NCBI GenBank assembly: GCA_965200925.1
Contig: OZ241738.1
Span: forward strand, 1,736,001-1,800,000
DNA: 64,000 bases
Direction: 5' to 3'
Source: WTGU01 sp965200925
GTDB lineage: Bacteria > Pseudomonadota > Alphaproteobacteria > UBA828
The position numbers and the translations under genes were made by a program. Of the stretch, positions 17,728-27,037 are shown piece after piece. The notes below the pieces were generated by a model, which was given only the letters and a program-made list of their open reading frames with translations, was not told where the DNA came from and ran no database searches. The first letter of the stretch is position 1. The number at the start of each line of letters is the position of its first letter.

Positions 17728-18828
17728 TCAGCGGGCGGCGGTGAGGGTCTCGATCGGCGTGTAGACGTCGGCGATACCGAAATATTGGGGACCGAAGACG
17801 GCGAGCGCCTCGGGCGTCCGCATCACCGGCGGCACGCTCACGCCGACCACGCGAACCCGCTGGCCGTATTTGAGGCCCTCGGTGGTGATCGGCTCCGCGT
17901 TCTCCTGGTCGAGGACGCAGATCAGGTCGGGCACCATGGCGAGCGTCCGGTCGCCCTGTTTCGCGACCAGGAATTCGTTCTGGAAGCGCACTTCGAGCCG
18001 GCCTGCGCTGACGCCGGTTCCCTCGAAGATCACCCGCCCGATGGCCCAGCCGCGGGTCGTCTCGCGCAACAGGTCGACCACTTTGCCTTCAAACAGGACC
18101 GTGCAGAACCGCTTGTCCCGCGACTCTGCAAAGTAGCGCGCGAGCCCGGCAAAGGGGTCGCTCTGTGTCTCGCGCGCCTCGCGGATCGAGCGACCGATCT
18201 CCATCGCCAGCGTCGTCGTGTAGAGGACGCCGGTCTCCTTCGTCTTCTTGCCCGACATGGCGTAGAGCGCGATCTCAGCCTTGGTGCCCATGCGGGTGCA
18301 GACCGTGCGCGCGAACCGTTCGGCTTCCAGATTGCTGCGGGCGCGGACGATCACCTCGTTGTCGTGCTCGTCGCGCAGCACGATGGGCGAGGCGGGCACG
18401 CCATAGACGCCGAAGGTGCACATCTGGAGCTCGGGGAAGGCGCGACCCATGCCGTCGCCGTCCACCACCGGCAGGCCGGTCATGGCGCCGATGGCCATGG
18501 GCAGGGTGCCATTGATGCCGCCGGCCTCGGCGGCGACCAGGGCCTGGGCCTTGCGGCCCTTCTCGCGCTCCATCGTGTGCAGGCAGTTCACCATGGAGCG
18601 CGTGCTCGGGATCTTCTCGACCATGACGGTCGGCGCGCCCATGTTCGCGACCGAGACGACGAAGGCGTCGTCGTCGAGGACCATCGGGTCCACGATCTCG
18701 ATGTCGGCGCCTTCCTCCAGCTTCTGCCGCAGGATCAACCCGCCGACGTAAGGATCGCCACCGCCGCCGGTGCCGAGGAAGGCGGTGCCGCGCAGGAAAT
18801 CCGCAAGCAGATCGAGACGCATCTTCAT
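17728..18828 (-). CDS. DUF917 family protein (S-methyl thiohydantoin desulfurase-like)
   Basis: A 366-residue protein with FLGTGGGGDPYVGGL near residue 17, then VVSVANMGAPTVMVEKIPS and EAGGINGTLPMAIGA, the diagnostic blocks of DUF917. Members include S-methyl thiohydantoin desulfurases and are nearly always next to hydantoinase/oxoprolinase genes, as here (15 bases from the next gene). The two probably form one operon on the minus strand and meet the ABC operon end-to-end. Substrate specificity cannot be read from sequence. Confidence 0.88.
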   Translation of the reverse strand: MKMRLDLLADFLRGTAFLGTGGGGDPYVGGLILRQKLEEGADIEIVDPMVLDDDAFVVSVANMGAPTVMVEKIPSTRSMVNCLHTMEREKGRKAQALVAAEAGGINGTLPMAIGAMTGLPVVDGDGMGRAFPELQMCTFGVYGVPASPIVLRDEHDNEVIVRARSNLEAERFARTVCTRMGTKAEIALYAMSGKKTKETGVLYTTTLAMEIGRSIREARETQSDPFAGLARYFAESRDKRFCTVLFEGKVVDLLRETTRGWAIGRVIFEGTGVSAGRLEVRFQNEFLVAKQGDRTLAMVPDLICVLDQENAEPITTEGLKYGQRVRVVGVSVPPVMRTPEALAVFGPQYFGIADVYTPIETLTAAR

Positions 18829-18843
18829 CGCCGCGCGCCTCCC

Positions 18844-20391
18844 TCAGCCGCCTGCGAGATCGCCGACCGCCTTGACCCGGACCCGGCAGGCGGCGCCCGG
18901 CAGGTAGGCGAGGGGGATCTCGTCGACCTCGATGATGTCGATGCTGTCGGATGCGGCGCCCGCGTCGATGGCCCGCGCCGTGGCCTCCTCCCTGGCCCGC
19001 GCGATGGCGTTTTCCCGCCCCTCCTCCTCGTAGGAGAAGACCCGGTCGACCTCGCCACCGACCTGGGCGATGGCCGCGCCGATGGCGTTGGCGACCGCGG
19101 AATGCTCGGGTACGCCGAGCGTGGAGACTCCGGCCAGGTCACGGTCGATCAGGATGCCGCCGCCGCCGACCAGGATCGCAGGCACGGGCTCGGCGCTGGT
19201 CTTCATGCGGTCGATGGCATCCTCCACCATGGCGTGGATACGGTCGAGCGCGCGTCGGACGAAGGCTCCATCCAGCCCCGCCACGGCCGCGCGGTCGCCG
19301 ATGTCGGCCAGGCCGCCGGCGACGGCGATGTCGGTGGCGGTCAGCGTGTCGCCGCCGAAGACCAGTGCCTTGCCCGTCAATTCGAAGCCGACCGATTCCG
19401 GTCCGACGGCCAGCGGGTCCCCGTCGCGCACCAGGCTGCCGCCGCCCAGGCCGATCGCCAGCACGTCGGGCATACGGAAATTGGTGCGCACGCCGCCCAC
19501 GTCTACGGCGACGGCCGACTCCCGCGGGAAACCGCGGGCCAGCACGCCGACATCGGTGGTCGTACCGCCGATGTCGACCACCACCGCGTCCTTCCTGTCC
19601 GAGAGGAAGGCCGCGCCGCGCATGCTGTTGGTGGGGCCGGAGGCGAAGGTCAGGACGGGATAGCGTTCGACATAGGCCGCGCTCATCAGCGTGCCGTCGT
19701 TCTGGCTGACGAAGAAGGGCGCCTCGATGCGGAGCGCTTTCAGCGCCTCGCGAAAGGCGCCCACGACCTTGGTCGAGAGATCGACCAGCGCGGCGTTCAT
19801 GACCGCCGCGTTCTCGCGCTCGATGAGCCCGACGCGTCCGATCTCGTTGGAGAGCGTGATCCGTGCGTCGGGGTGTTCGGCGCGGACGATCTCGCCCGCG
19901 CGCTCCTCCTGCGCGCCGTTGAGCGGGGCGAAGACCGAGGAGATCGCGACCGAGTCGAGGCCTTTGGCCCGGATGTCGCGGGCGATGCCGGCGACCGCGC
20001 GCTCGTCGAGCGGTGCGATCTCGCGTCCGTCGACCTCGTAGCCGCCCCGGGCCATATGGACGTTGCGCCCGACGGCCGCGACCAGATCCCGTGGCCAGTC
20101 GACCAGGGGAGCGAGGCTCTCGGTCGCCGGCAGGGCAAGGCGCAGGATGCCGACCGGCACCAAGCGGCGGCGTTCGACGATGGCGTTGGTGAACTGGGTG
20201 GTGCCGATCATCACGCCGGTGATCGCGCTCGCCGCGACTCCGGAGCGGGCCAACACGTCCCTGATCGCGGCCACGACGCCCGCGCCGACGTCGGCCGTGG
20301 TCGGCGCCTTGACGGAGGCCACGACCGCGCCGACGTCCATCAGCACCGCATCGGTGTTCGTCCCGCCTACGTCGACGCCGATTCTCGCCAT
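18844..20391 (-). CDS. Hydantoinase/oxoprolinase family protein (HyuA-type ATPase fold)
   Basis: A 515-residue protein starting MARIGVDVGGTNTDAVLMD, the phosphate-1 motif of the acetate/sugar kinase-Hsc70 fold used by ATP-dependent hydantoinases and oxoprolinases. A second nucleotide loop, VVVDIGGTTTDVGVLARGFP, sits near residue 275, and AILVGGGGILIDRDLAG near 405. The length fits the single-subunit HyuA-like group rather than the 1200-residue eukaryotic oxoprolinase. No HyuB-type gene is next to it; DUF917 fills that place. It likely hydrolyses a cyclic amide with ATP. Confidence 0.88.
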   Translation of the reverse strand: MARIGVDVGGTNTDAVLMDVGAVVASVKAPTTADVGAGVVAAIRDVLARSGVAASAITGVMIGTTQFTNAIVERRRLVPVGILRLALPATESLAPLVDWPRDLVAAVGRNVHMARGGYEVDGREIAPLDERAVAGIARDIRAKGLDSVAISSVFAPLNGAQEERAGEIVRAEHPDARITLSNEIGRVGLIERENAAVMNAALVDLSTKVVGAFREALKALRIEAPFFVSQNDGTLMSAAYVERYPVLTFASGPTNSMRGAAFLSDRKDAVVVDIGGTTTDVGVLARGFPRESAVAVDVGGVRTNFRMPDVLAIGLGGGSLVRDGDPLAVGPESVGFELTGKALVFGGDTLTATDIAVAGGLADIGDRAAVAGLDGAFVRRALDRIHAMVEDAIDRMKTSAEPVPAILVGGGGILIDRDLAGVSTLGVPEHSAVANAIGAAIAQVGGEVDRVFSYEEEGRENAIARAREEATARAIDAGAASDSIDIIEVDEIPLAYLPGAACRVRVKAVGDLAGG

Positions 20392-20437
20392 CGCTGCCGC
20401 CTTCTCCGCCTGCCGCCGCGCTGCTCCACATCCAACC

Positions 20438-20536
20438 CGACACTCGATACGCGAACATACGCCAATAACCGGCAACCCCCAACAACCGCAGCGCGATTTT
20501 CCATGGAATTTCCGTCGGTTGAGGCGACACTCGACA
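20438..20536. repeat. Pair of 12-base direct repeats upstream of the hydantoinase gene
   Basis: CGACACTCGATA (20438-20449) and CGACACTCGACA (20525-20536) occur 87 bases apart, in the intergenic stretch 20392-20547 that would carry the promoter of the hydantoinase-DUF917 genes. They could be operator half-sites, or chance in a short region. No convincing -35/-10 pair was found. Confidence 0.3.
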
Positions 20537-20547
20537 GCGCGGAGCGG

Positions 20548-20632
20548 CGGAGGGACGGGGATTCGAACCCCGGACACCGTTCGGTGAACACGCTTTCCAG
20601 GCGTGCGCCTTAAACCACTCGGCCACCCCTCC
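20548..20632 (-). tRNA. tRNA-Ser (anticodon GGA)
   Basis: The minus strand reads GGAGGGG as the acceptor 5' arm, pairing with TCCCTCC near 20549-20555, with a G discriminator at 20548 and no encoded CCA. The anticodon loop is CTGGAAA within CGCCTGGAAAGCG (anticodon GGA, Ser UCC/UCU). A long variable arm and the TPsiC arm GGGGTTCGAATCCCC follow. The 85-base length fits a class II tRNA. Confidence 0.95.
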
Positions 20633-20643
20633 CCAGCGGCGAA

Positions 20644-20671
20644 ACAATAGCAAGAACGCCTTGCTCTGCAA
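20644..20671 (-). promoter_or_regulatory. Predicted promoter of tRNA-Ser
   Basis: On the minus strand TTGCAG (20671-20666) is followed after 16 bases by TATTGT (20649-20644). Transcription would start near 20637, about 5 bases before the mature tRNA 5' end. Confidence 0.45.
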
Positions 20672-20707
20672 TAAGGTGGGCGGGCATCGCTGCGGAGGGA
20701 AAAGCGC

Positions 20708-21019
20708 GTGATCGTCGGCCGGATGATTGGAGCGGCCCTGCTTGCGGTGGCGTTCGCCGCCCTCTGCCATGAGGCCTATGCCGCCGTCGGCGCCGGGGCT
20801 TGGCGTTTCATCGCCGCGGGCGAGATCTGGGCCAGAATCGACGGCAACAGCCTCGTCGGTTTCCAGGCGCTGATCGAAAAGGGTGTCGCCTCCTGGCTAT
20901 GGTCGGACGCAGCACTGCCGGTCCTGCTCGGCCCCGCCTGGGCCATCCCGTTGGTGCCGGCGGTCCTGTTGCTCTGGCTCGCGCGCCGCCGCCGGCCGCG
21001 CGGCGGCTTCTCCCGTTGA
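20708..21019 (+). CDS. Small two-span membrane protein of unknown function
   Basis: A 103-residue protein with a GTG start. Hydrophobic segments at about residues 8-25 and 70-92, the second followed by a basic tail LARRRRPRGG, suggest two membrane passes with a short loop of about 45 residues, which holds AWRFIAAGEIWARIDGNSLV. Related small proteins of this outline occur in other Alphaproteobacteria as conserved hypotheticals (recollection, not checked). It stands alone between the tRNA and lepA, in the opposite orientation. Confidence 0.6.
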   Translation: MIVGRMIGAALLAVAFAALCHEAYAAVGAGAWRFIAAGEIWARIDGNSLVGFQALIEKGVASWLWSDAALPVLLGPAWAIPLVPAVLLLWLARRRRPRGGFSR

Positions 21020-21034
21020 CGGCTCTCCGCCGCG

Positions 21035-22834
21035 TCAGCTGCCCATCTTCAGCGCGGCGAGGAAGGCTTCCTGCGGGATCTCGACGTTGCCGACCTGACG
21101 CATGCGCTTCTTGCCCTTCCGCTGCTTGTCCAGCAGCTTGCGTTTGCGCGAGACGTCCCCGCCATAGCATTTCGCGAGCACGTCCTTGCGCAGCGGGCTG
21201 ACCGTCTCGCGGGCGACGACCCGGCCACTGATCGCCGCCTGGATGGCGATCTTGAACAACTGCCGCGGAATCAGCTCTTTCAGCCGGAGACACAAGGCCC
21301 TGCCGCGCTTCTCGGCTTGGCCCCTGTGCGCGATCAGGGCGAGCGCGTCCACCGGCTCTCCGTTGATGAGGATGGCGAGCTTGACCAAGTCGCTCTCGCG
21401 GTAATCCTCGAGCCGGTAGTCGAAGCTCGCATAGCCTCGCGAGGTCGATTTCAGGCGGTCGTAGAAGTCAAACACGACCTCATTGAGCGGCAGCCGGTAG
21501 ACCACCATGGCACGGCTCCCGGCATAGGTGAGATCGCACTGGATGCCGCGCTTCTCTTCACACAGCGCGAGGATCCCGCCGAGATGGCGATCCGGCACCA
21601 GGACGGTGGCACGGATCCAGGGCTCGGCGACAGCGGCAATCCGCGTCGCGTCGGGCATGTCGGCCGGATTGTGCAGGGAGAGTTGTCGGCCGTCGGTCAA
21701 CACCACGCGGTAGATCACACTGGGCGCCGTCGCGACGAGATCGAGATCGAACTCGCGCTCCAGGCGCTCCTGCACGATCTCCAGATGGAGCAGCCCGAGG
21801 AAGCCGCAGCGGAAGCCGAAGCCGAGCGCCGGCGAGGTTTCAGCGTCGTAGTGGAAGCTCGAATCGTTGAGTCTGAGTTTGGCGAGACCTTCGCGCAACC
21901 GCTCGTAATCGCTCGATTCGACCGGGAACAGGCCGCAGAAGACGACCGGGACGCTGGGCCGGAAGCCGGGAAGCGCCGCGGTCGCCGGCCGGCGCACGGC
22001 CGTGATCGTATCGCCCACCCCGCAGTCGGCGACGTCCTTGATGGCGGCCGTGATGAAACCGATCTCGCCCGGACCCAGGCCGTCCGCGAGCGTCTTCTTC
22101 GGCGTGAACACACCGACCCGCTCGACTTCATGCGTGGCCCCGGACGCCATCATGCGGATGCCCATGCGCGGCTCGAGCAGGCCGTCCAGCACGCGGACCA
22201 GGATCACCACGCCCAGGTAGGAGTCGTACCAGCTATCGACCAGAAGGGCCTTGAGCGGCGCGTCCACGTTGCCTGTCGGCGCGGGCAGGCGGGCGATCGC
22301 CGCGCCGAGCACGGCGTCCATTCCCTGCCCCGTCTTGGCGGAAATCTCCAGTGCGCCGGCCGCATCGATGCCGATCACGTCTTCTATCTGCTCCTTCACA
22401 CGCGCCGGCTGGGCCGAGGCGAGATCCATCTTGTTGAGCACCGGGACGATCTCGTGGTCGTGTTCGACCGCTTGGTAGGCGTTGGCGAGGGTTTGCGCCT
22501 CGACGCCCTGGGTCGCATCGACCACCAGCAGCGAGCCTTCGCAGGCCGCGAGCGACCGGCTCACTTCGTAGGAGAAATCCACGTGGCCGGGCGTGTCGAC
22601 CAAGTTCACCACGTAGTCCGCACCGTCGGCACCACGATAAGCCAGACGCACGGTCTGCGCCTTGATCGTGATTCCGCGCTCGCGTTCGATCTCCATCGAA
22701 TCGAGCACTTGGCTCGTCATCTCGCGCTTTTGCAGCCCACCGCACCGCTCGATCAGCCGGTCGGCGAGGGTCGATTTGCCGTGATCGATGTGGGCGATGA
22801 TCGCAACGTTGCGGATCCGCGCGAGGTCGATCAT
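21035..22834 (-). CDS. lepA: Elongation factor 4 (LepA), ribosome back-translocase
   Basis: A 599-residue translational GTPase that binds the ribosome and affects translocation. G1 is AHIDHGKST near residue 14, G2 in RGITIKAQ, G3 DTPGHVDF, G4 NKMD. The C-terminal family block, with VYRLPLNEVVFDFYDRLKS, and the basic ending fit LepA. There is no Shine-Dalgarno sequence before 22834, but the MIDLARIRNVAIIAHIDHGK start matches family proteins. It is 32 bases downstream of pheT on the same strand, so it may be the last gene of the translation operon. Confidence 0.95.
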   Translation of the reverse strand: MIDLARIRNVAIIAHIDHGKSTLADRLIERCGGLQKREMTSQVLDSMEIERERGITIKAQTVRLAYRGADGADYVVNLVDTPGHVDFSYEVSRSLAACEGSLLVVDATQGVEAQTLANAYQAVEHDHEIVPVLNKMDLASAQPARVKEQIEDVIGIDAAGALEISAKTGQGMDAVLGAAIARLPAPTGNVDAPLKALLVDSWYDSYLGVVILVRVLDGLLEPRMGIRMMASGATHEVERVGVFTPKKTLADGLGPGEIGFITAAIKDVADCGVGDTITAVRRPATAALPGFRPSVPVVFCGLFPVESSDYERLREGLAKLRLNDSSFHYDAETSPALGFGFRCGFLGLLHLEIVQERLEREFDLDLVATAPSVIYRVVLTDGRQLSLHNPADMPDATRIAAVAEPWIRATVLVPDRHLGGILALCEEKRGIQCDLTYAGSRAMVVYRLPLNEVVFDFYDRLKSTSRGYASFDYRLEDYRESDLVKLAILINGEPVDALALIAHRGQAEKRGRALCLRLKELIPRQLFKIAIQAAISGRVVARETVSPLRKDVLAKCYGGDVSRKRKLLDKQRKGKKRMRQVGNVEIPQEAFLAALKMGS

Positions 22835-22866
22835 GGATGCTGTCCGTGTCACGTGCCGGAGGCCCG

Positions 22867-25275
22867 TCAGCCGCGAAGCACGCCCCCCGTCGTCTTCGCG
22901 ACGTTGGCGACGATCCGGGTGGCCACCGCGTCGATTTCCGGCTCCGTCAGGGTACGCTCCTTCGACTCCAGCCGGACGGTGATCGCCAGGGATTTCCGGC
23001 CCGACGCGATCCCTTCGCCGGCATAGACATCGAAGAGCGTCACCGCGCGGACCAGCGCCCTGTCGGCGTTGTGCGCCGCTCGCTCGACATCGGCCGCCGG
23101 GACGCCTTCGTCGAGGATGAACGCGAAATCGCGTTCGGCCGCAGGGTAGTCGGACGCCTCCAGGGGCGAGCGGGCGTGGGTCGCCTTCGCTTTGGCCTGC
23201 GGCAGTGCGTCCATCGCGATCTCGAAACCGACCATCGGCTCCACCGCCCCGAGCGCCTTCAGGGTTGCTGGATGCAGCGCGCCGAACGCGGCCAGCCGGC
23301 GCGGCCCGAGCGCGAGGGTGCCGACGCGGCCGGGATGGTACCAAGCCGGGCCTTCGGCCCTGGTTTGCACGGTCGTGGCGGCGACGCCGGCCGCGGCGAG
23401 GGCAGCGAGGGCATCCGCCTTGGCGTCGAACAGGTCCACCGGGCGTTCGGGGCCGAGCCAGTTGCGCGGCACCGCCGCGCCCGACCGGACCCCGGCTATG
23501 ACCGTGTGCTGGTCCGCCATGGCGGTGCCGGCGTATCGGGGACCGGCTTCGAAAAATGCCGTGTCGGAGATGCCGCGATCGGCGTTGCGCCGGCAGGCAG
23601 CGATCAGATTGGGCAGGATCGACGGGCGCATCGTGTCGAGCTCGGCGTTGATCGGATTTGACAGCGCCAACGCGTCGGTCCCGCCGAACAGCACCGCCTG
23701 CCGGCGCGGCATGAACGACCAGGTAGCCGCCTCGAGCAGGCCACGCCCCGCCAGGGCGCGCCGCGCGGCGCCGAGCCGGCGGCGCGCCGGCGACAACGCG
23801 GGGCGCGCGCCCCCGGCACCGTGCGGCCGGCGCAGGGAAACCGCCGGGATGCGGTCGAAGCCGGCGATTCGCAGCACCTCCTCGACCAGATCCGCCTCGC
23901 CCTCCACGTCGGCGCGCCAGGGCGGCGGGCGCACGATCAGCGCATCGACCTCCCGTTCCTCGCAGGCGAAACCGAGCGCCGACAGGATTTCCACCGAACC
24001 GGCCTGCCCGATCTCCACGCCGCCGAGAACGCCCACCCGCGAAGGCCGGAAGACGATCTCCCGCTGCCACGCCGGCACCGCCCCGGCCACCACCACCTCG
24101 CTCGGCTCGCCGCCGCAGAGCTCAAGCACGAGGCGCGTCGCCAGTTCCATGCCGGGCGCCGCGAAGGCCGGGTCGACGCCGCGCTCGAAGCGATAGCGGG
24201 CGTCGCTCTCCAGGTTGAGCTTGCGGCCGGTCGCTGCCGTGCGGATCGGGTCGAACAACGCGATCTCGATGAAGACGTCGGTGGTCTCCATAGTGCAGCC
24301 CGTCGCCGCACCACCCATGACGCCGGCCAGGCTGATCACGCCGGACTCGTCGCCGATCACGGTCATCTCGTCATCGAGGATGTATTCATTGCCGTTGAGC
24401 GCGTCGAAGCGGGCGCCGCCGCAGCCGAGCCGGAGCCAGAGATCGCCGGCGACCTTGCCGGCGTCGAAGACGTGGACCGGGCGGTTTCGGTCGATGGTCA
24501 GGAAATTGGTCATGTCGACCAACGCCGAAATCGGGCGAAGGCCGATCGATTCGAGGCGGTTCCTGAGCCAGCGCGGGCTTTCGTCGTTCCGCACCCCCCG
24601 CACGTAGCGGCCGAGAAAGAGCGGGCAGGGGCCGTTCTCGCCGCCCGGGACCTCCAAGTTGACGCCGACCGGGCTTCGGAAACACCCCGGTAGCGGCGCG
24701 ACAGCGCCGGCCCTGTGGCAGCCCAGGCCGGCCGCCGCGAGATCGCGGGCGATGCCGTGGACGCCGAGGCAATCGGCGCGATTGGGCGTCACCGCGACGT
24801 CGAACACGGGGTCGTCCAGGCCCATGGCCCGGGCGGCGGGCGCGCCCACCAGCGCGTCGGCGGCGAGTTCGACGATCCCCTCGTGGTCGGGCCCCAGACC
24901 CAGCTCACGCTCGGAGCAGAGCATGCCATGGCTCTCGACACCGCGGATCCTGGCCTTCTTCAGGATGGCGCCGCTACCGGGAATGGTGGCACCGACCGGC
25001 GCGAAGACGCCCTTCATGCCGGCCCGCGCGTTCGGCGCCCCGCATACCACCTCGACCCGCCCCGCGCCGGTATCGACCAAGCAGAGCCTGAGCTTGTCCG
25101 CGTTCGGGTGGGGCCGCGCCTCGATCACCCGGGCGACGGTAAAGAAATCGAGCGCGGCGCCCCGGTGGGCGACCGATTCCACCTCGAGGCCGAGCGCCGT
25201 GAGCCTGTCCGCGATCGTCTCCGCCGGCGCCTCCGTTTCCAGATGCGCCTTCAGCCAGGACAGCGTGAACTTCAC
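22867..25275 (-). CDS. pheT: Phenylalanyl-tRNA synthetase beta subunit
   Basis: An 802-residue subunit: tRNA-binding EMAP-like fold at about residues 40-150 (the segment with RVEVVCGAPNA), then the B3/B4 editing region, B5 domain (around residues 400-470), and the C-terminal anticodon-recognition fold. The usual bacterial length is 790-800. Its ATG overlaps the pheS stop by 4 bases (ATGA), so the two subunits are translationally coupled. It follows rplT and pheS in the order standard for this operon. Confidence 0.96.
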   Translation of the reverse strand: MKFTLSWLKAHLETEAPAETIADRLTALGLEVESVAHRGAALDFFTVARVIEARPHPNADKLRLCLVDTGAGRVEVVCGAPNARAGMKGVFAPVGATIPGSGAILKKARIRGVESHGMLCSERELGLGPDHEGIVELAADALVGAPAARAMGLDDPVFDVAVTPNRADCLGVHGIARDLAAAGLGCHRAGAVAPLPGCFRSPVGVNLEVPGGENGPCPLFLGRYVRGVRNDESPRWLRNRLESIGLRPISALVDMTNFLTIDRNRPVHVFDAGKVAGDLWLRLGCGGARFDALNGNEYILDDEMTVIGDESGVISLAGVMGGAATGCTMETTDVFIEIALFDPIRTAATGRKLNLESDARYRFERGVDPAFAAPGMELATRLVLELCGGEPSEVVVAGAVPAWQREIVFRPSRVGVLGGVEIGQAGSVEILSALGFACEEREVDALIVRPPPWRADVEGEADLVEEVLRIAGFDRIPAVSLRRPHGAGGARPALSPARRRLGAARRALAGRGLLEAATWSFMPRRQAVLFGGTDALALSNPINAELDTMRPSILPNLIAACRRNADRGISDTAFFEAGPRYAGTAMADQHTVIAGVRSGAAVPRNWLGPERPVDLFDAKADALAALAAAGVAATTVQTRAEGPAWYHPGRVGTLALGPRRLAAFGALHPATLKALGAVEPMVGFEIAMDALPQAKAKATHARSPLEASDYPAAERDFAFILDEGVPAADVERAAHNADRALVRAVTLFDVYAGEGIASGRKSLAITVRLESKERTLTEPEIDAVATRIVANVAKTTGGVLRG

Positions 25276-26348
25276 CTGCCGAACCCCGAGGCCGGGCCCG
25301 GCGGGTCGAACGGCCCGAACCCGTAATGGCGCAGCCAGCGCGCGTCGGCGTCGAAGAAACTCCGCAGGTCGGGGATGCCGTATTTCAGCATGGCCGAGCG
25401 CTCGACGCCGAGGCCGAAGGCGAAGCCCTGGTGGCGTTCGGGATCGAGCCCGACCATCTCCAGCACCTTCGGATGCACCATGCCGCAGCCCAGGATCTCC
25501 ATCCAGTTCGCGCCCTTGCCGATGCGTAAGCCCCCTCCTTCGCGCGAACAGCCGATGTCCATCTCCGCAGAGGGTTCCGTGAACGGGAAGTAGCTAGGGC
25601 GGAATCGCACCGGCAGATCCGCAACCTCGAAGAACGCCCGGGCGAAATCCACGAGGCACCCCTTGAGGTGGCCCATATGGATTTCCTCGTCGATCGCCAG
25701 CCCCTCGATCTGGTGGAACATCGGGGTGTGGGTCATGTCGTGGTCGCAGCGATAGGTGCGGCCCGGCGAGATGATCCGGTGGGGCGGCCGTTCGGCCCGC
25801 ATCGTGCGGATCTGCACGGGCGAGGTGTGGGTTCGCAGCAACATGCGCTCTCCCGCCGCGTCAGCACCGAAGTAGAAGGTGTCGTGCATCTGGCGCGCCG
25901 GGTGTTCGGGCGGGATGTTGAGCGCCGTGAAGTTGTGGAAATCGTCCTCGATGTCCGGCCCTTCGACGACCCGGAATCCCATGTTGGAGAAGATCGCGAT
26001 CATCTCGTCGAGCACCCGGCCGATGGGGTGGAGGGCGCCCTCGGCCTCGGGGCGCGGCGGGAGCGTGACGTCCAAGCGTTCGGCGGAGAGCCGCCGGTCG
26101 AGCACTTCGCGCTCCAGCGCATCCCGGCGCGCATCGACGGCATCGGCGAGAGCGGCCTTGATCCGGTTGAGTCGGGCGCCGGCTTCTTTGCGAGCATCTG
26201 CGTCGAGGTCGCCGAGCCCTTTCAGCGCCCGGGCCAAGCGGGATCTCCGGCCGAGTGCCGCGACCCGCGCCCGTTCTAGCGACGCCACGTCGGTGGCGTC
26301 CGCGATCGCCGCGCGCGACTCCTCCTCCAGTGCGTCGAGGTTTTCCAA
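25272..26348 (-). CDS. pheS: Phenylalanyl-tRNA synthetase alpha subunit
   Basis: From a TTG at 26348 the product is 358 residues: an N-terminal coiled coil (about 1-90), then the class II catalytic core with motif 2 around RTHTSPVQIRTM, the ISPGRTYRCDHDMTHTPMFH block and motif 3 GFAFGLGVERSAMLKYGIPD near the end. GGAAG lies about 8 bases before the TTG; I chose it because the downstream sequence matches the family N-terminus. The upstream frame to 26519 overlaps rplT and is noise. It lies 43 bases after rplT. Confidence 0.93.
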   Translation of the reverse strand: MENLDALEEESRAAIADATDVASLERARVAALGRRSRLARALKGLGDLDADARKEAGARLNRIKAALADAVDARRDALEREVLDRRLSAERLDVTLPPRPEAEGALHPIGRVLDEMIAIFSNMGFRVVEGPDIEDDFHNFTALNIPPEHPARQMHDTFYFGADAAGERMLLRTHTSPVQIRTMRAERPPHRIISPGRTYRCDHDMTHTPMFHQIEGLAIDEEIHMGHLKGCLVDFARAFFEVADLPVRFRPSYFPFTEPSAEMDIGCSREGGGLRIGKGANWMEILGCGMVHPKVLEMVGLDPERHQGFAFGLGVERSAMLKYGIPDLRSFFDADARWLRHYGFGPFDPPGPASGFGR

Positions 26349-26391
26349 GAATCGTCTTCCGGCGGGCGCGCCCCGGCGGAGCGGTGGCCGG

Positions 26392-26760
26392 TCAGCCGGT
26401 CGGTGCCCGCGGCGCGTCCCGCGCCTGCTCGACGAAAGCCTTGAACGCCCCCGGTTCGCGGACCGCGAGATCGGCCAGGACCTTGCGGTCGACTTCCACC
26501 TTGGCAAGGGCGAGGCCACGCATGAACTGGGAGTAGGTCAGGCCGTGCGCGCGGGCGGCGGCGTTGATCCGCTGAATCCAGAGCGCGCGGAAACGCCGCT
26601 TGCGGGCGCGGCGGTCCCGGTAGGCGTATTGCAGCGCCTTCTCGACACGCCCGAGAGCGACGCGGTAGCTCGAATGCCCGCGCCCGCGATAGCCGCGGGC
26701 CATCTTCAGCACCTTCTTGTGCCGCGCCTGGGTGGTGACGCCCCGTTTCACCCGTGCCAT
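26392..26760 (-). CDS. rplT: 50S ribosomal protein L20
   Basis: A 122-residue basic protein with the L20 opening MARVKRGVTTQARHKKVLKM and the conserved GYRGRGHSSYRVA. It binds 23S rRNA during 50S assembly and, in well-studied bacteria, represses its own operon. The C-terminus is slightly long, with an alanine- and arginine-rich tail. It is 19 bases downstream of rpmI. Confidence 0.97.
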   Translation of the reverse strand: MARVKRGVTTQARHKKVLKMARGYRGRGHSSYRVALGRVEKALQYAYRDRRARKRRFRALWIQRINAAARAHGLTYSQFMRGLALAKVEVDRKVLADLAVREPGAFKAFVEQARDAPRAPTG

Positions 26761-26779
26761 GGGGTTTCTCCGCCGTCCT

Positions 26780-26977
26780 CTAGAGATAGGGCAGAAACGG
26801 CCGCACGACCGCCGCGTCGGAGGCGGCGAGTGCGAGCGCGCGCCGTTGATTGCGCTTCACCTTCTTCGCCCGCTTGGTCAGATTGTGGCGATGGCAGGCG
26901 GCCCGACGCCGCAGCTTGCCCCGCCCCGTCGCGGTAAATCGCTTCTTGGCGCTGCTCTTCGACTTGAGCTTGGACAT
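26780..26977 (-). CDS. rpmI: 50S ribosomal protein L35
   Basis: A 65-residue protein from MSKLKSKSSAKKRFT at 26977. Lys/Arg-rich and of normal length for L35, with the internal HNLTKRAKKVKRNQR run. An in-frame extension to 27037 would add 20 residues that L35 does not have. A predicted promoter sits just upstream, so rpmI-rplT could be transcribed independently of infC. Confidence 0.96.
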   Translation of the reverse strand: MSKLKSKSSAKKRFTATGRGKLRRRAACHRHNLTKRAKKVKRNQRRALALAASDAAVVRPFLPYL

Positions 26978-27008
26978 CGGAGTCTCGCCGCTCCCGGTGG
27001 AGAGCCGT

Positions 27009-27037
27009 CTTTTACTCCGGGCACCGAACGATTTCAA
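27009..27037 (-). promoter_or_regulatory. Predicted internal promoter ahead of rpmI-rplT
   Basis: On the minus strand TTGAAA (27037-27032) and TAAAAG (27014-27009) are 17 bases apart. It lies in the 106-base gap between infC and rpmI, placing the start of transcription near 27002, about 25 bases before rpmI. Confidence 0.45.

Noticed and set aside
17785..20613. A 942-codon open frame opposite DUF917, hydantoinase and tRNA-Ser
   Set aside because: It crosses two genes and a tRNA on the other strand and has shadow-type composition.
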